Assembly: GCF_022605725.1 (NCBI RefSeq)
Contig: NC_065555.1
Span: 24,600,774 to 24,664,773, forward strand
Direction: 5' to 3'
Length of the DNA: 64,000 nucleotides
Source: Anthonomus grandis grandis
Lineage: Eukaryota; Arthropoda; Insecta; Coleoptera; Curculionidae
The notes below the pieces were generated by a model. It did no database searches and was not told the DNA's origin. It saw only the letters and a list, made by a program, of their open reading frames with translations. A program made the position numbers and the translations under genes. Below are positions 44,798 through 56,349 of this stretch, piece after piece (position 1 is the stretch's first letter; each line of letters starts with the position of its first letter).

Positions 44798-45394
44798 CTT
44801 ATTTTTGTATAAACGATATTATCGTTAAAGTAAAATAATTAAAATTAGCATAGGCTAATAATCTTATTTTTTCCAACCAAATAAATTTGTTCTTAGATTG
44901 TGTGATTCAGCAGGCAAACCTTTAAATAGTTAACACTTGGTGTCATTAAAAATCGTCTTTATTTACGCTGGAATAACACATAAGTGAAAGTAAGGAAAAA
45001 ACATATTCCTGAGAATTTATTGCATTAAGGAGAAGTTTATTGAAGAAAAACAACATCTTAGCCCTCAACTGTACCTGCCGCGACATCTTCAGAGCAACTG
45101 ACCAATCAGTATTCCGTATGTGACCTGTTGTATCAACAGCAAAATTAAAGTACTTATCGTCGGCTTAATCGTATTATTACGTAATAACATTGTAATAAAT
45201 TTATTATTTTTTTAATACATTTAATAAATTTTAAATAATCTTATAGATTATTTTAAAAACAAAAATTGTTAAATTATATATTCAGGATTTGTTTGATGTA
45301 CTTACAACTTTTTCCTCTATTATTTTTATATGAGAACATACTTACGACATATTCTTATATAAGTAAAATCTGTATTGTTGTAACGAATTCATAA
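44798..45394. other. AT-rich spacer left of the foldback
   Basis: May include weakly paired outer arms of the foldback (about 45320-45394 against 46383-46420). No gene. Confidence 0.35.
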
Positions 45395-45495
45395 ATATTT
45401 ACTAATTTTATTGGGTATTACGTCACTTATAGTAAAAATCAATTTAAAAAATACTATCTCACACGCTTAAAAATTGAAAAGAAGAAGAAAATAGA

Positions 45496-45549
45496 CTTAT
45501 AACGTTGATTGAATAATAGGTATTATTATTATTCAATCAACGCTTATAA
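45496..45549. mobile_element. Minute palindromic insertion with 7-bp target duplication (second case)
   Basis: The direct repeat CTTATAA (45496-45502 and 45543-45549) brackets a 40-bp insert, 45503-45542, with perfect 15-bp inverted ends beginning CGTTGATTGA and ending TCAATCAACG. The matching site in the opposite foldback arm (about 46203-46285) lacks this insert, confirming insertion. Ends and target length match the case at 24973-25021. Confidence 0.8.
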
Positions 45550-45719
45550 GTTTTAAATACAATAATTTACTTGAGGTATAATAGTTTTTTTTTAATACCT
45601 AGGAGCAGAGGTTTAATCTATTAATCTCTGAGCTCGTTTCTTTTTTCCTTTCTAACTCCGTTATGAATATTAAAATTAAAAAAGACCTACTTATTTAATA
45701 AAAATACCTAATTTGAACC

Positions 45720-45758
45720 AACGTTTCGGTGGTTATGTCTACTACCGTTATCAAGGTA
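45720..45758 (-). ncRNA. Hammerhead-like remnant in foldback arm
   Basis: Minus strand: CTTGATAACGGTAG...CTACC/ACCACCGAAACGTTGG. GAAACGTTGG matches the 3' core seen at 26868. The 5' core is TTGATAA rather than CTGATGA. A mirror copy at 45979-46023 reads CCAAAACGTTGG. Unlikely to cleave as it stands. Confidence 0.35.
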
Positions 45759-46382
45759 AATAAAGTTAAATTAAAAATATGAACAAAATATACTTATCTA
45801 TCTTTTCTATTTCTCGTCTACACTTTCTTCAAAACTCCTTCCTAACTCGACAATACTTACAATACGTTTTTTTTTAGTATGGTCGAGTTAGGAAAGAGTT
45901 TTGAAAGGAATGTAGACGAGAGATTGAAAAGATAAATATATTTTGTTTATATTATTAATTTAATTGAATTTTATTTACCTTGATAACGGTAGTAGATACT
46001 AGATATAACTACCAAAACGTTGGTTCAAATAAGGTATTTTTATTAAATAACTAGGTCTTTTTAATTTTAATATTCATAACAAGGTTATGTAGGATATTGA
46101 AAAGAAGAAACGAGTTCAGAGATTAATAGATTAAACCTGAGCTTCTAGGTATAAAAAAAAATTTATCTAATAAATTATACCTCAAGTAAATTATTGTATT
46201 TAAGACTTATTGAGCTTAAAATAAACATAACGAAAGATATTCTTAAAGAATTGAGTTCATATTTCTTCTAAATACGTGAATAAGTCTATTTTCTTCTTCC
46301 TTTCAATTTTTGAGCGTGTGAGATAGTATTTTCTAAATTGATTTTTACTTAAGTGACGTAATACTCAATAAAATAAGTAAGT

Positions 46383-46559
46383 CAGTATTCTCATATATAT
46401 TAAAACTATGAATCCCTTATGTTGAAAAAGTAGTTCAATTTATATATGCAAAAATATCAGTGTAAATTAACTTATTGCAAAATAAACAAAAAAAATAAAC
46501 GTTAACAAAATTAAAAAATATAAATAGTTATATTTAGAACGGAAGAATATCATGAAATG
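46383..46559. other. Short AT-rich spacer
   Basis: Nothing recognised. Confidence 0.3.
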
Positions 46560-47095
46560 AGTGATAGTCCTTGGGAATACTGCTTTTAAGTTGTTGCAGG
46601 TAATTACATTTTATTTTTAAGCCACTTGTTTTTGACTCTACGGGAATCTTAACTTCTTATATTCGTCAGGGTGTCATAGCTTATAACTGATCTCTGCACT
46701 TGGGGAATATTGCATAGTCCGCAAATCTGTAACCACAGGACCTCCTTGTTTTTTTCCTGGTTTCAAAGACGTACTAAGTTTAATGCTTATATATTTTTTG
46801 CATTATTTGTAATCCAAGTATTTTACTTAGTACGGTCTTGATTCTTTTATGCATGTAGGAATATTCCTACATAATCGGCAAGTATGTTAATTACTCTATT
46901 ATGAAACTTTCTCTCAATGGCAGCATGCATTGAATCCGCTTCCATTTGAGTATGCCCATTTTCTATTATGGTATTGTGGATCATACTCAAATTAAACAAA
47001 GAATTTGCTAAAACAGCATTACGATTTTGTGACATGCAGCCATCACTAAAGAGTATTATCTTTTGTCCTGCGGTCATGGATGGGATGTTTGAACT
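46560..47095 (-). pseudogene. DDE-transposase-like fragment (SDGC..QNRN family)
   Basis: The minus frame at 47077-46847 carries IILFSDGCMSQNRNAVLANS and NGHTQMEADSMHAAIERKFH, a D...QNRN and GHTQMEADSxHxxIE pair found in a large multicopy insect protein family that looks like a cut-and-paste transposase core. Downstream, in broken frames, come KKQGGPVVTDLRTMQYSP, ISYKL.HPDEYKKLRF and NNLKAVFPRTI, which match the C-terminal end of the same family. Superfamily membership (Sola or a relative) is not certain. No terminal repeats seen. Confidence 0.6.
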
Positions 47096-47099
47096 CTAA

Positions 47100-47845
47100 A
47101 AATTGACATATAATTGATGACTAATCATTTGCACTAACACCTCCCGTTGACTCGCGACAGATAAAATAATATCCGTCTTTGCTTTTTATGTCGAAAATTG
47201 TGAAGTTGTGTACAATCAATTTTATCTTGAATTAAGAAGACGAGACATTAGATTTAGGACTTAATAAAACAGATTGTAAGTCCATACAAAATACATTTTA
47301 TTTCATTCTTTTTCTTCTCTGGCTTCCCTCTTTTCTTATAAGTGATCTTTATACTTTCGTTGCTTAAAAGCATCATGTGCAATATATGTGTCGCACAAGT
47401 TCTTTTGGGGTTTGAAAATGCTTAAGTTTATGGAGTCAAATGTGTGATGGAATATAGATATGGAGCAGGAGTAGATTTCTTTTCGTTACAGCAGTGTGTT
47501 TTATAAAATTTATACAACGCAGATTTGATATGCCATTGGGATTCCATCTAATTTCGATGAGCTCGCCTTACAATAATGGGATTCCATTTTTGGAATGTTT
47601 TCCAAAAAACTCTTTAAGAGTCTTGGTTTTTTTAGCTAGAGCTCATCTGTTGCTGTTTACTGTTGTATTTTCGCCATCTGTAACTTCGTTTCTAGATTGA
47701 CTTTGCTTCCAGATTGACAGATCTTTCCACAATGCATAAAGTGGTCAAAAACATGTTTTTATTTACTCTTATCTCTGCTTCATCTTTTTCCAAATAGTAT
47801 TGCCATGTATGGCCTTAAATGGTTTTGCCAATTTTCAATTTGATA
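47100..47845. other. Spacer without recognised gene
   Basis: 47494-47700 (+) is an open frame of 68 codons without motif. Confidence 0.35.
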
Positions 47846-48240
47846 GTACTCGTCAAATTTTTAGTTTTAATTATGACTGTTCTCTTATTACGACTACACA
47901 TTCTAGTGTCTCTATTACGAGATAAATTATTTTTATCCATTTTTCTATACTAACAATATTTTTAATTGTTATGAATTATGAGTTTTTGTTTATGGGTAAA
48001 AATGTTTGAACTCCATTCTAGCATAAAAATTTTATTAATACAAGTACACAAATGTCGTAACTCCACTTCACGTGGTCATGGAGATAAAACATGATTTTTT
48101 TTTAAAAATAAAGACTCACTTGATATTTAGTGAAAAATAAAAATATCATAAAAATAATTTATCTCGCAATATAGACACTTTCTAGACCGAATTGTAAAAG
48201 AACAGTCATAGTGAAAACTAAAATTTGACAAGTATGTCAT
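47846..48240. repeat. ~395-bp inverted repeat element
   Basis: Arms at about 47848-47950 and 48140-48240 pair: GTCAAATTTTTAGTTTTAAT against the complement of AAAACTAAAATTTGAC, and GAGATAAATTATTTTTA against TAAAAATAATTTATCTC. Central part non-coding. MITE-like. Neither clear termini nor target duplication. Confidence 0.7.
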
Positions 48241-48644
48241 TAAACTGAGTTAATTACGACAACTTCTTAACACTTTTTGAGGAGAGTCTCGATACGTCAA
48301 ATATTTTATACAGATTTCTGCGCACTGAATTTTATCCTGGACATCCGATATTTTCTAAATAGGTAACTACGATTATAATCAAACAGATAACGCAAAAAGA
48401 TCATTTTCCATAATAAATAGACATACAACATTTTCCGATTAAGCCGACATTATAATTTACGGCGATTTGGGGAAAATCATTGATATTAATAAGAAATACG
48501 ATTGGCTCAACAATTGAGACTTGTCGATCCCCGATACTGCTTGTTCGCTTTTACTTAGACAAGAATTTAAAAGAGATATACTATTAGTTGAAAAATTATA
48601 GTAGAGGGTAGTTTATAAAGGTTAATGGAGCATATTTCGCAGTA
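48241..48644. other. AT-rich spacer
   Basis: Nothing recognised. Confidence 0.3.
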
Positions 48645-51155
48645 TACAGGGTGTCCCAAAATTAGTGGACGAAACGCGAACCCTGTATTCTTTGGTCAAA
48701 AATAACCTTACTTTTTCCTATAAACATATATCGGCAAACGCTCCCCAAGGGAGCTACGCCCCTTTTAAAAGGGGCACCTGAAGATGGTTTTTTCCACTTA
48801 TTTTCGAAACGGGTAAAATAAAAATTTTAAATTTTGGTATTCTCCCAATTTTGATATGCTGAATTTAGTTGTCATTTCATAATTTTTATTATTTAGTCAG
48901 GTGCGTATCATTTAGGGGGTGAGCCTAAAAAAATACCTAAAAAAAATTGTGTGTAAAGTTTTTGTTTTTTTTTTCTTTAAATTTTAAAAATTTGAGGCTT
49001 TTTACGTAAAAAAGTATATCTTGGTCTATAACTCTACGAGTTACCATTTTCGAGAAAAACGCATTTAAAAATAACGCTGCATAGTATTATTAATAACAAT
49101 TTTTATTAAAACTCAATAGCACGCTTCAAAAGTAAATTGACAAATAAAATTACAAACAGATAAAAATACTAATTTATTTGAGACAAATGTTCAAAGAAGT
49201 TTCCGTTTTCCTGAATGCATAACCTGGATCTTTTTTGAATGTTTTGGGTCTATCTAAGAATTTCAAATCGGTGTTCTCTTATTTGGCCTGCAGCTGTGAG
49301 AATTCGCCTCTGAAGCTCTTCTGGAGTATCAACTTAGGTGGCATAAATAATATTGCACATATTACCCCAAAGATAATAATCCAGAGGATTAAGGTCGGGC
49401 GATCGTGCAGGCCAGTTTATTGGACCACCTCGGCCTATCCATCTGCCTGTAAAATTATTATCCAGCCAGTTTCTCACCTGTCGGCTGTAGTGAGCTGGTG
49501 CCCTATCGTGCTGAAAAATCATTTCCAGCCGAGTTTCTATGGGAACATCGTCCAGTAAATCTCTGAGATTGTTTTGAAGAAAATTTAAATAATAACGACC
49601 AAGTTAACCTGTGTGGCAAAATAATTGGGCCTATCAATTTATCTCCTATCAAACCCGCCCATACGTTAAAGGAAAATATATGCTGAAAGTTAGTTCGTCG
49701 AACTACTCTCGGATTCTCGATGCTCGAAAAATGAATATTACGGCTGTTAAAGCCCTTTCTCCTAGAAAAAGTTGCCTTATCTGACCACAAAATTTTTAAC
49801 GAAGATTTGGGTGATTTAAAATCCAATGACAAAAGTCTACTCGAGCTGGAAAATCTTCTTCTTCTAACTCCTGAACCCTTTTATAATGGAAAGGATGGTA
49901 TCCTAACATCTTAGTCATTCTTTCAATCTGAAATTATTTTTAAATATTTTAAATTGCATAGGAAATAAGCCTAAACCTTAGCAAGCCACTAAATATTCCA
50001 GTTAGTCGTCAAAAGGATTTATTTTGTGGTGTTTGATGCTTGTGATAAGACTTATCCAAGTAAATAAAGTAAATAATAATAATATTAGTAATTAGAGTAT
50101 TTTGAAATGAATTTAATGCGATCCGTCGATAATAATTAATAGCAACACTATTTATACCAATCTCAATTTTCAGTTATAAATAGTTTAAATTTAATTTTTT
50201 GGATAACAAATTAGGTACTTAATTATTTCATATTCTTATATTATATTTAATTAAATCATATTTAATTTTACTTACATTTGACTTGGGATATTGGTAATCT
50301 CTTCTAAGGTTCTCAATGATATTTGAGGGTTTTCTTCAGTTAAATTCAGTACTTCCCCATAACCATCATTTGCAATTGGTCTTCCTTGCCCTCGAGCACG
50401 TTCGAAGGATCCATATTCAAGTAAATTTCTATGAATTCTAACAAAAACTTTCCAATGTGGAAGCCTTCTTGCAGGAAACCTCCGCCGATACTCTCGTGCA
50501 GCGGCATGTGCGTTTCCATTGCAAAACCCATACATAAAATGAATATCTACTTTTTCACGGGTCGAAAAGTCTTCCATAGTTAAAAAGATATTAACAATTT
50601 GAATGCAAAATGACAATTAATCAATTACAATAAATGTTAATGTCATTATGCAGTGTGTCAATTTTTTCTAAAGCCTGCTATTAAGTTTTCATAAAAATTG
50701 GTAGTGAAAATAATACTATGCAGCGTTATTTTTAAATGCGTTTTTCTCGAAAATTGTAACTCGTAGAGTTATAGACCAAGAGGTACTTTTTTACGTAAAA
50801 AGCTTTAAATTTTTAAAATTTAAAGAAAAAAAACAAAAACTTTGCAAAACAATTTTTTTTTAGTATTTTTTTAGGCTCACCCCCTAAATGATACGCACCT
50901 GACTAAATAATAAAAATTATAAAATAACAACTAAATTCAGCATATCAAAATTGGGAGAATACCAAAATTTAAAATGTTTATATTTTCCGGTTTCGAAAAT
51001 AAGTGGAAAAAACCATCTTCAGGTGCCCCCTTTAAAAGGGGCGTAGCTCCCTTGGGGGGCGTTTGCCGATATATGTTTATCGGAAAAAGTGAGATTATTT
51101 TTGACCAAAGAATACAGGGTTTGCGTTTCGTCCACTAATTTTGGGACACCCTGTA
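48645..51155 (-). mobile_element. Mariner-type (DD41D) transposon with ~445-bp inverted repeats
   Basis: The ends CAGGGTGTCCCAAAATTAGT and ACTAATTTTGGGACACCCTG are exact inverted copies bounded by TA. Arms of about 445 bp (48647-49090 and 50712-51153) are nearly identical and contain a small hairpin, CCCCTTTTAAAAGGGG. The internal 1.6 kb carries a minus-strand transposase with a possible intron. High arm identity suggests recent activity or gene conversion between arms. Total 2507 bp. Confidence 0.95.
49334..50616 (-). pseudogene. DD41D mariner transposase with intron-like segment
   Basis: Exon-like N-terminus 50616-50276: FSTREKVDIHFMYGFCNGNA, YRRRFPARRLPHWKVFVRIH, RARGQGRPIA and LRTLEEITNIPSQ, two helix-turn-helix regions. 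A 348-nt segment (50275-49928) begins GTAAGT and ends TTTCAG. It continues with MTKMLGYHPFHYKRVQELEE and FPARVDFCHWIL, then a frameshifted WSDKATFSRRKGFNSRNIHF (first Asp) at 49832-49503. The last frame, 49522-49334, has MIFQHDRAPAHYSRQ (second Asp) and RSPDLNPLDYYLWG (third Asp, 41 residues on). Frameshifts near 49810 and 49600-49520. Simple removal of the intron-like part does not by itself restore the frame. Confidence 0.85.
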
Positions 51156-51430
51156 TTATAGTCAATAATATAGTCTTAATAACTACATGATATAAATGGA
51201 TATCACCTATATGAAACTCTAATTGAACTTGTTTAACAATATTGCCTCCTTGGAACCATTTTAAAAGAACAATGTGACAGTGCACAGGAAATAAAATAAC
51301 ATATAGGAAGAGTAAGGATGGTATTTTACAAAATTAGTGCCATCTTCAAAAGTCACATCATATCTCTTGAAACGAAAGTAAGGCACTTAGGATGCTATAT
51401 ATTTTTTGTTTTATTGCATGGCATAAAATA
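51156..51430. other. Short spacer
   Basis: No convincing feature. Confidence 0.3.
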
Positions 51431-51769
51431 CACAGCACTGAACACTCACAGAAGCCTCCACTAAAAATTTGGAAAAATTTGAGATGTGGCTATATAGAAT
51501 GCTCAGAATACCCTTGACAGTTCACATTACAAACATAGAATTGCTAAGACGAAAGAAAAACTATCTAAATGTGCACCATTAAAAAAGGAAAACTAGAATA
51601 CGTGAGGCATGTTGATAATCGGAAATAAGATCGATACTTCCTACTGCAAACCATAGTACAAGAAAAGGTATTGCGTAAAAAAGAGCCCAATATACGGACT
51701 CTTGAGAATTGTAACAAGGTTTTAATTGCCAACATCCGAAACGGGTAAGTACCTGAAGAAGAAGAAAGT
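51431..51769 (+). mobile_element. RTE-type LINE 3' end with (GAA)n tail
   Basis: Plus strand: KFEMWLYRMLRIPLTVHITN, IELLRRKKNYLNVHH, GKLEYVRHV, then RTLENCNKVLIANIRNG and GAAGAAGAAAG at 51757-51767. This is the same C-terminal block and tail as in RTE/BovB-like ORF2 and the same family as 2455-2870. It abuts a minus-strand RT fragment at 51770, so it may have inserted into an older LINE. Confidence 0.75.
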
Positions 51770-52030
51770 ACATAAACAGAATATCATGTGAGACACAGTC
51801 AAATGCGGTCACAAAATGTATACATCGTATGCCCAAAATATTCAGAGACCTTCAATAAGTTTTTAACAAGTCTTTAAAAATAGTAAATCTAGTCAATCTG
51901 GCGTAATCCCCCCTCTATGTCCAAACTGAGTTCTAATTTGTGAGGCCTTTTTCAAATATTTTTAACTTTATAGGTAAAGAAGAGCAATTTTTTAGTCAGA
52001 AAAAGTTTTTTCTCTGATACATGAATTGAT
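51770..52030 (-). pseudogene. CR1/Jockey-like RT fragment (AFDCVSHDIL)
   Basis: The minus frame from 51836 has VTAFDCVSHDILFMYF, the RT catalytic block with F-D. Degraded fingers lie upstream in other frames (SQIRTQFGHRGGITPD, like QFGFR..RST.D). Cut at 51770 by the RTE fragment. Confidence 0.6.
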
Positions 52031-53075
52031 AATTTTTGTTAGCGGTATGACAAAAAAATTTTTGACCTCCTTAATTAAAAATAGATTAAGGTCATTAACA
52101 TCTCGATTAGATTTTTTTTAAGTTAATCTATTATGTCTCAAACCTCGTTAAGATATGAATCTACAAAAGTGAAAGACTTATTAAATAATACCAAGTTTTT
52201 AAGTTTTTCAGTAGGATTTAAGTTTTGCATTTTGAACTTGGTTATGTAGATCAGGTGCGGCACATTCAGTGGTTAAGGCTTTGTAATGTTAAAACCAATT
52301 ATTCTTATGTTTCATAAAATTTCCACGGTTCATTAATTAGCTCTTATATGCATTTGGTTGCATTAGCTGAATCCCTTATTTCGTTCTCATTGCATCGAAT
52401 GTTTGCCTTCTTTGATTTCTAGCAATATTTTTTCTAAAAGTCGGTTAGATGGTTTAATGTTCCATGCCTCTCCAATAAATCATTTTTATACCAGTCAACA
52501 TTTTATTATTGATTTCCTCGCACTCTATATGATTTCTTATAAAAAAAGTCATTAAAAGCCAACTCAACTAAATCCATGAGTGTTATATCAGAAAGTAGAG
52601 AATAATCTCTAAAACTAAAGTCAAAATTTGATATTTTGGAATAAAACGTATTTTAAAAATTCTGTGTCATGTTAATGGGTTGATCCATTTTTCTTGCCAA
52701 CCTAGCAGATCTTTGTATAGATATTTGTAACTGGCTCATCATGATCTGATATATCTGGTTTTAAAATACTTACCTAAAACTCCTTTGGATGAAAAGGAAC
52801 CAAAAAAATTGATATTTTAGCAAGTTTGCGCGTTTTGGTTCAAATACGTAGTGTGAACTAAGCCGAATAAATGCAACATGTCAATGAGCTCCTTGAGGCA
52901 ACCTCTTTAACAAAAAGTCTAAAATCACCAAAAGGTTAAACTAAAATTGCGGTAGTATCATACTTTTATGACTAGCTGTACATACTTGATTACACTTTCC
53001 ATACTCAGTTGGACTACATGGCTCAGTTCTTTAAAATTAACGTCCTTCTCCAGTAAATGACTGAACCACTTCTTA
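52031..53075. other. AT-rich spacer
   Basis: No coding motif legible. Probably old repeat. Confidence 0.3.
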
Positions 53076-53425
53076 TAAAGCTATCTACGGGTCTAACATG
53101 TTGTCCAAATATAACATTCACGGAAATATCCAGCGTTACCGTGAAGAAAATCCGATATATCAGCAAGACACTACGGCACCCCTTCTCATAATGCTATGCC
53201 TGTACGGCAGTATGTCTCATTGAAGGGTCTCATGATTAATAAAATGGAAGAAGGATGCTATCAAATGACCTGCGAGATCACAGGATTTAAGTCTCCTTAA
53301 TTTCTTTTTGTGGAAACATCTCAAATCGTATTCTATCAAATTACAACCGATATTATTCACAATATCTGAGAACAGTTTGAAAAGTTACTGTACCACCGAA
53401 AAACTAATAAATAAATGAAAATGTA
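53076..53425 (+). pseudogene. Mariner (DD41D-like) transposase fragment
   Basis: Plus strand, broken frames: IYQQDTTAPLL/TAPPHNALPVRQYVSL, then PARSQDLSLLNFFLWKHLKS, the QQD.APPH and RSPDL.PLDFFLW blocks. The third catalytic Asp is Asn. No terminal repeats. Third copy of this transposase type in the window besides the two complete elements and 30215-30650. Confidence 0.7.
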
Positions 53426-54704
53426 ATTTTTTGGCAACCTGTAGCTCAAATGTAAAGCGCGAAATACCATATTTTAAGGATAATTGAATGCCCTTTTAAA
53501 ACATATATAATAATATACCTCACTTGAAACAATTAAGGTGAATGCCGTCTCCGCTAAGAGATTAAAGTTATAGTGATGAAATTCATGCGTAAACAAAATC
53601 ATACGGGTTCAAGGAATTTTTAAATTTTCTTATTCAAAGCTGTAAACCTTGCTGAACTAATTTCCATGGGCTACCATGTATATAGTTTCATGCATATTGA
53701 TACGTAAATATTTCATGTTTTAAAGAAATAATTACCTTTTCCCAAAAAACTTTGGATATATGCTGGTTAATATTTTTTTGTACCGAATCTCTTTTATTAA
53801 TATTTTAACTTTGACCAAGACAACAATCTTATTTCTTTCACAGGTTTTTGATTGCTCTGAGATTTTTACTTTGGGCAATCTTTTGCAACAAAAACCATTT
53901 TTAAAAAGTCCTTTGATTTCTATTTTTAAATATTATGCTATTAAAAATATTTAGGTTATAGAAATTGTCAGCGAAGAGGAACATATCATTTTCCTTAACA
54001 TTTCAATCCCTATATATAGAAAGGTCCATGAAGGTGGGTCTTTAAGTGTTGCCATGATATATTTTGCATCAATCCTTTTGCTTTCTGGGGGATATAAATA
54101 TATTATTGCATCAGGTCCAAAGACAATAAATTTACAACTATTATAAGAGAGACCCAGTTTTGATTATCAACCAGTACTGATCTTACTGGCCATTCTATGG
54201 ATTACCTCCAACTAATTTGGTGTGAGCAGTAAAAGCAACAATAATTGTTACGTGCCAAATTTAGTTGTGTTTCATGATTAATGTTAATGAAAAAATTTTT
54301 TTCTTAAATTCTTATAAATTATGAAATTTGTCACTAACGGTGATCGAAGAAGGGAAAGAAAGTAATGTATATCTTTGTTGTGATGTATATGAAGACTATA
54401 TTATCAAGTTTCAGTATTTGGCCACCCTTATGTGATTTTGTACCTAATTAATACAGGCCATTGGTCGACGGGACGGGATAAAATTATAAACACATAGGTA
54501 TTATCACATTCGTAAAGAGGTTTGTTTTGAGAAAACAAAAAATAAGCAACGAAAGGATTAACAGAAACATTTAAAACTTTTCCTTCCAAGTTTATTTCCA
54601 CCAATAGTTAGTTACTCAATAAACTTAGATTCAGGTTACTTACTCACATCAAGATGCAGGTCCGAACTATAAAATTATATTTATCTTCGTACTGTTTTAG
54701 AAGA
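53426..54704. other. AT-rich spacer
   Basis: 53760-53954 (+) is a hydrophobic open frame without motif. Nothing else recognised. Confidence 0.3.
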
Positions 54705-54830
54705 GAAAGTTCGAATTGCACCATGATTTTATCTTCACGAGAAATACAGATATTTTTTCCTTCGTATTATGTGTCATCTTCAAATATGTTAAATTTGTGT
54801 TTAATATCCGAACCAGTTATATCATTTAAA
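54705..54830 (+). repeat. Short dispersed repeat (with 57525-57625)
   Basis: CACCATGATTTTATCTTCAC...ATATGTTAAATTTGTGTTTA recurs as GACCATGATTTTATCTTCAT...ATATGGTAAATTTTCCTTAA at 57530-57600, same strand. Function unknown. Confidence 0.5.
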
Positions 54831-56349
54831 AATGTACAAGAAGGAAAAAAGGCAGACCTGTAATAGACTCTTGTGAAGTATCAATTTATGGATATTTTTT
54901 CATTTTTTTTATAGCTTTAAAAGTTTCATTATATAGTGTTAAAAACCTCTTATTATACATATACATATTATTATACATATGTATCGATAATATATGTGAT
55001 TATCAAATATTTGTAATTGGCTTTATTGTTTTTCTGCTTATGTTTGTTTTCATTTTAAAAATTTTGTACTGGTGCTGCACACTATCGAGAGGCATGCATT
55101 TTCTTTGACTGTACTGATGGTTAAAATGGTACTTAAATAGTTCGTTTATATGAGCAACGTTTTACGAATCTAATCAAATTAGATTTAAGCAACTTCCAAC
55201 CTCTAAAAAATAGGTCTCAGAATATGCATGCAACAATCAACAATCTTAGAATATTATGCTTCCAATTCTGTTTGGACAGTACTTAGAGCAAAAGCCTACA
55301 AAAACTACTTTACGGATTTTCAGTGTTGGATTGACTTTTTGCACAGATTTTTACAGATGTCCGTAGTAACGTCTGACTTTTCAGCGTATGCAATGTTTTC
55401 ATATCTGGAATGAGAAAAATCCTAAAGTAGGTGAGATACAAAGTCCGCAGGAACTGTTTTTGGTTTAAAATCTGTACTGGAATAGTTGACGATTATCTAA
55501 TTAAATTTCATACTTTTTCTGTGTGATGCCAAAGTCTATATATATTTATTATTACACTTTGTGTACTAAAAGATGTTCATTAAAATATTCATATGAGAAT
55601 AATGTTGTCAACACATTTAATATATCAGCGAAATGTACATATTTAAGGTATGTATGTAATATATCAAACAAAATAATTGGGCCTTTGCCTTAACCCTATA
55701 GTAGATAATCAATCAAAATTCACTGTGAAACTCAAAATTAAAACGACCTTTATTGTCAAAATATATAAAAATAGTTTTTTTTTATGTCATTTATATAATA
55801 ATATTAACTTCACCATATTACTAAATAGCAAAATATGAGTCGATGACTATAATATCATAAGTCAATAAATGTATGACGCTTTCAATTCTAGGAATAGTAA
55901 ATGATTTAGGCTTTCTAAGGTTTTAATTCACAAAGTTCTTATTGATTGAGCTTTGTAAGTTTAGTTCTAAAACATCCTGAGACCAAGCCCTAAGAAAAAT
56001 GGGTACACACTTTAATATTCTTAGAAATTATGATTTCTTTCATTAGCAATGAGTCAGGAATGAGAATAATTTATATTTTTATTGTGATATAGAGGTCACA
56101 TCATCAAGATTGTTATACGGAATCATTAGATCTTACATTAGTTTTTTTTAATAGTTCCGTGTTTTCGTATATTAAAATCATATAGGAATTACAGTAGTAG
56201 AAAAAAATATGAAAACTTCTTAAGATGATTAGTAGATTTGATTTGTTCCTATTATTGAAGTTTACACATACTTGGAATTTTAGTGAAAGTTATTTTTTTT
56301 AACAAAATTATTTCCGTTCAGATTTTTACTTTTAAATAATAAGGAATTA
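54831..56349. other. AT-rich spacer
   Basis: No gene recognised. Repeated TATACATA tracts at 54953-54990. Confidence 0.35.

Larger units (their letters stand above)
45395..46382. mobile_element. ~1-kb foldback palindrome
   Basis: The two ~480-bp arms are inverted copies that meet near 45868. Examples: TCGAGTTAGGAA (right) against TTCCTAACTCGA (left), TGAACCAACGTTT against AAACGTTGGTTCA, and CTATCTCACACGCT against AGCGTGTGAGATAG. Indels between the arms are modest. Non-coding. Each arm contains a hammerhead-like segment, and both arms have different insertions at the same point. Possibly a foldback transposon or two elements head to head. No target duplication identified. Confidence 0.85.
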
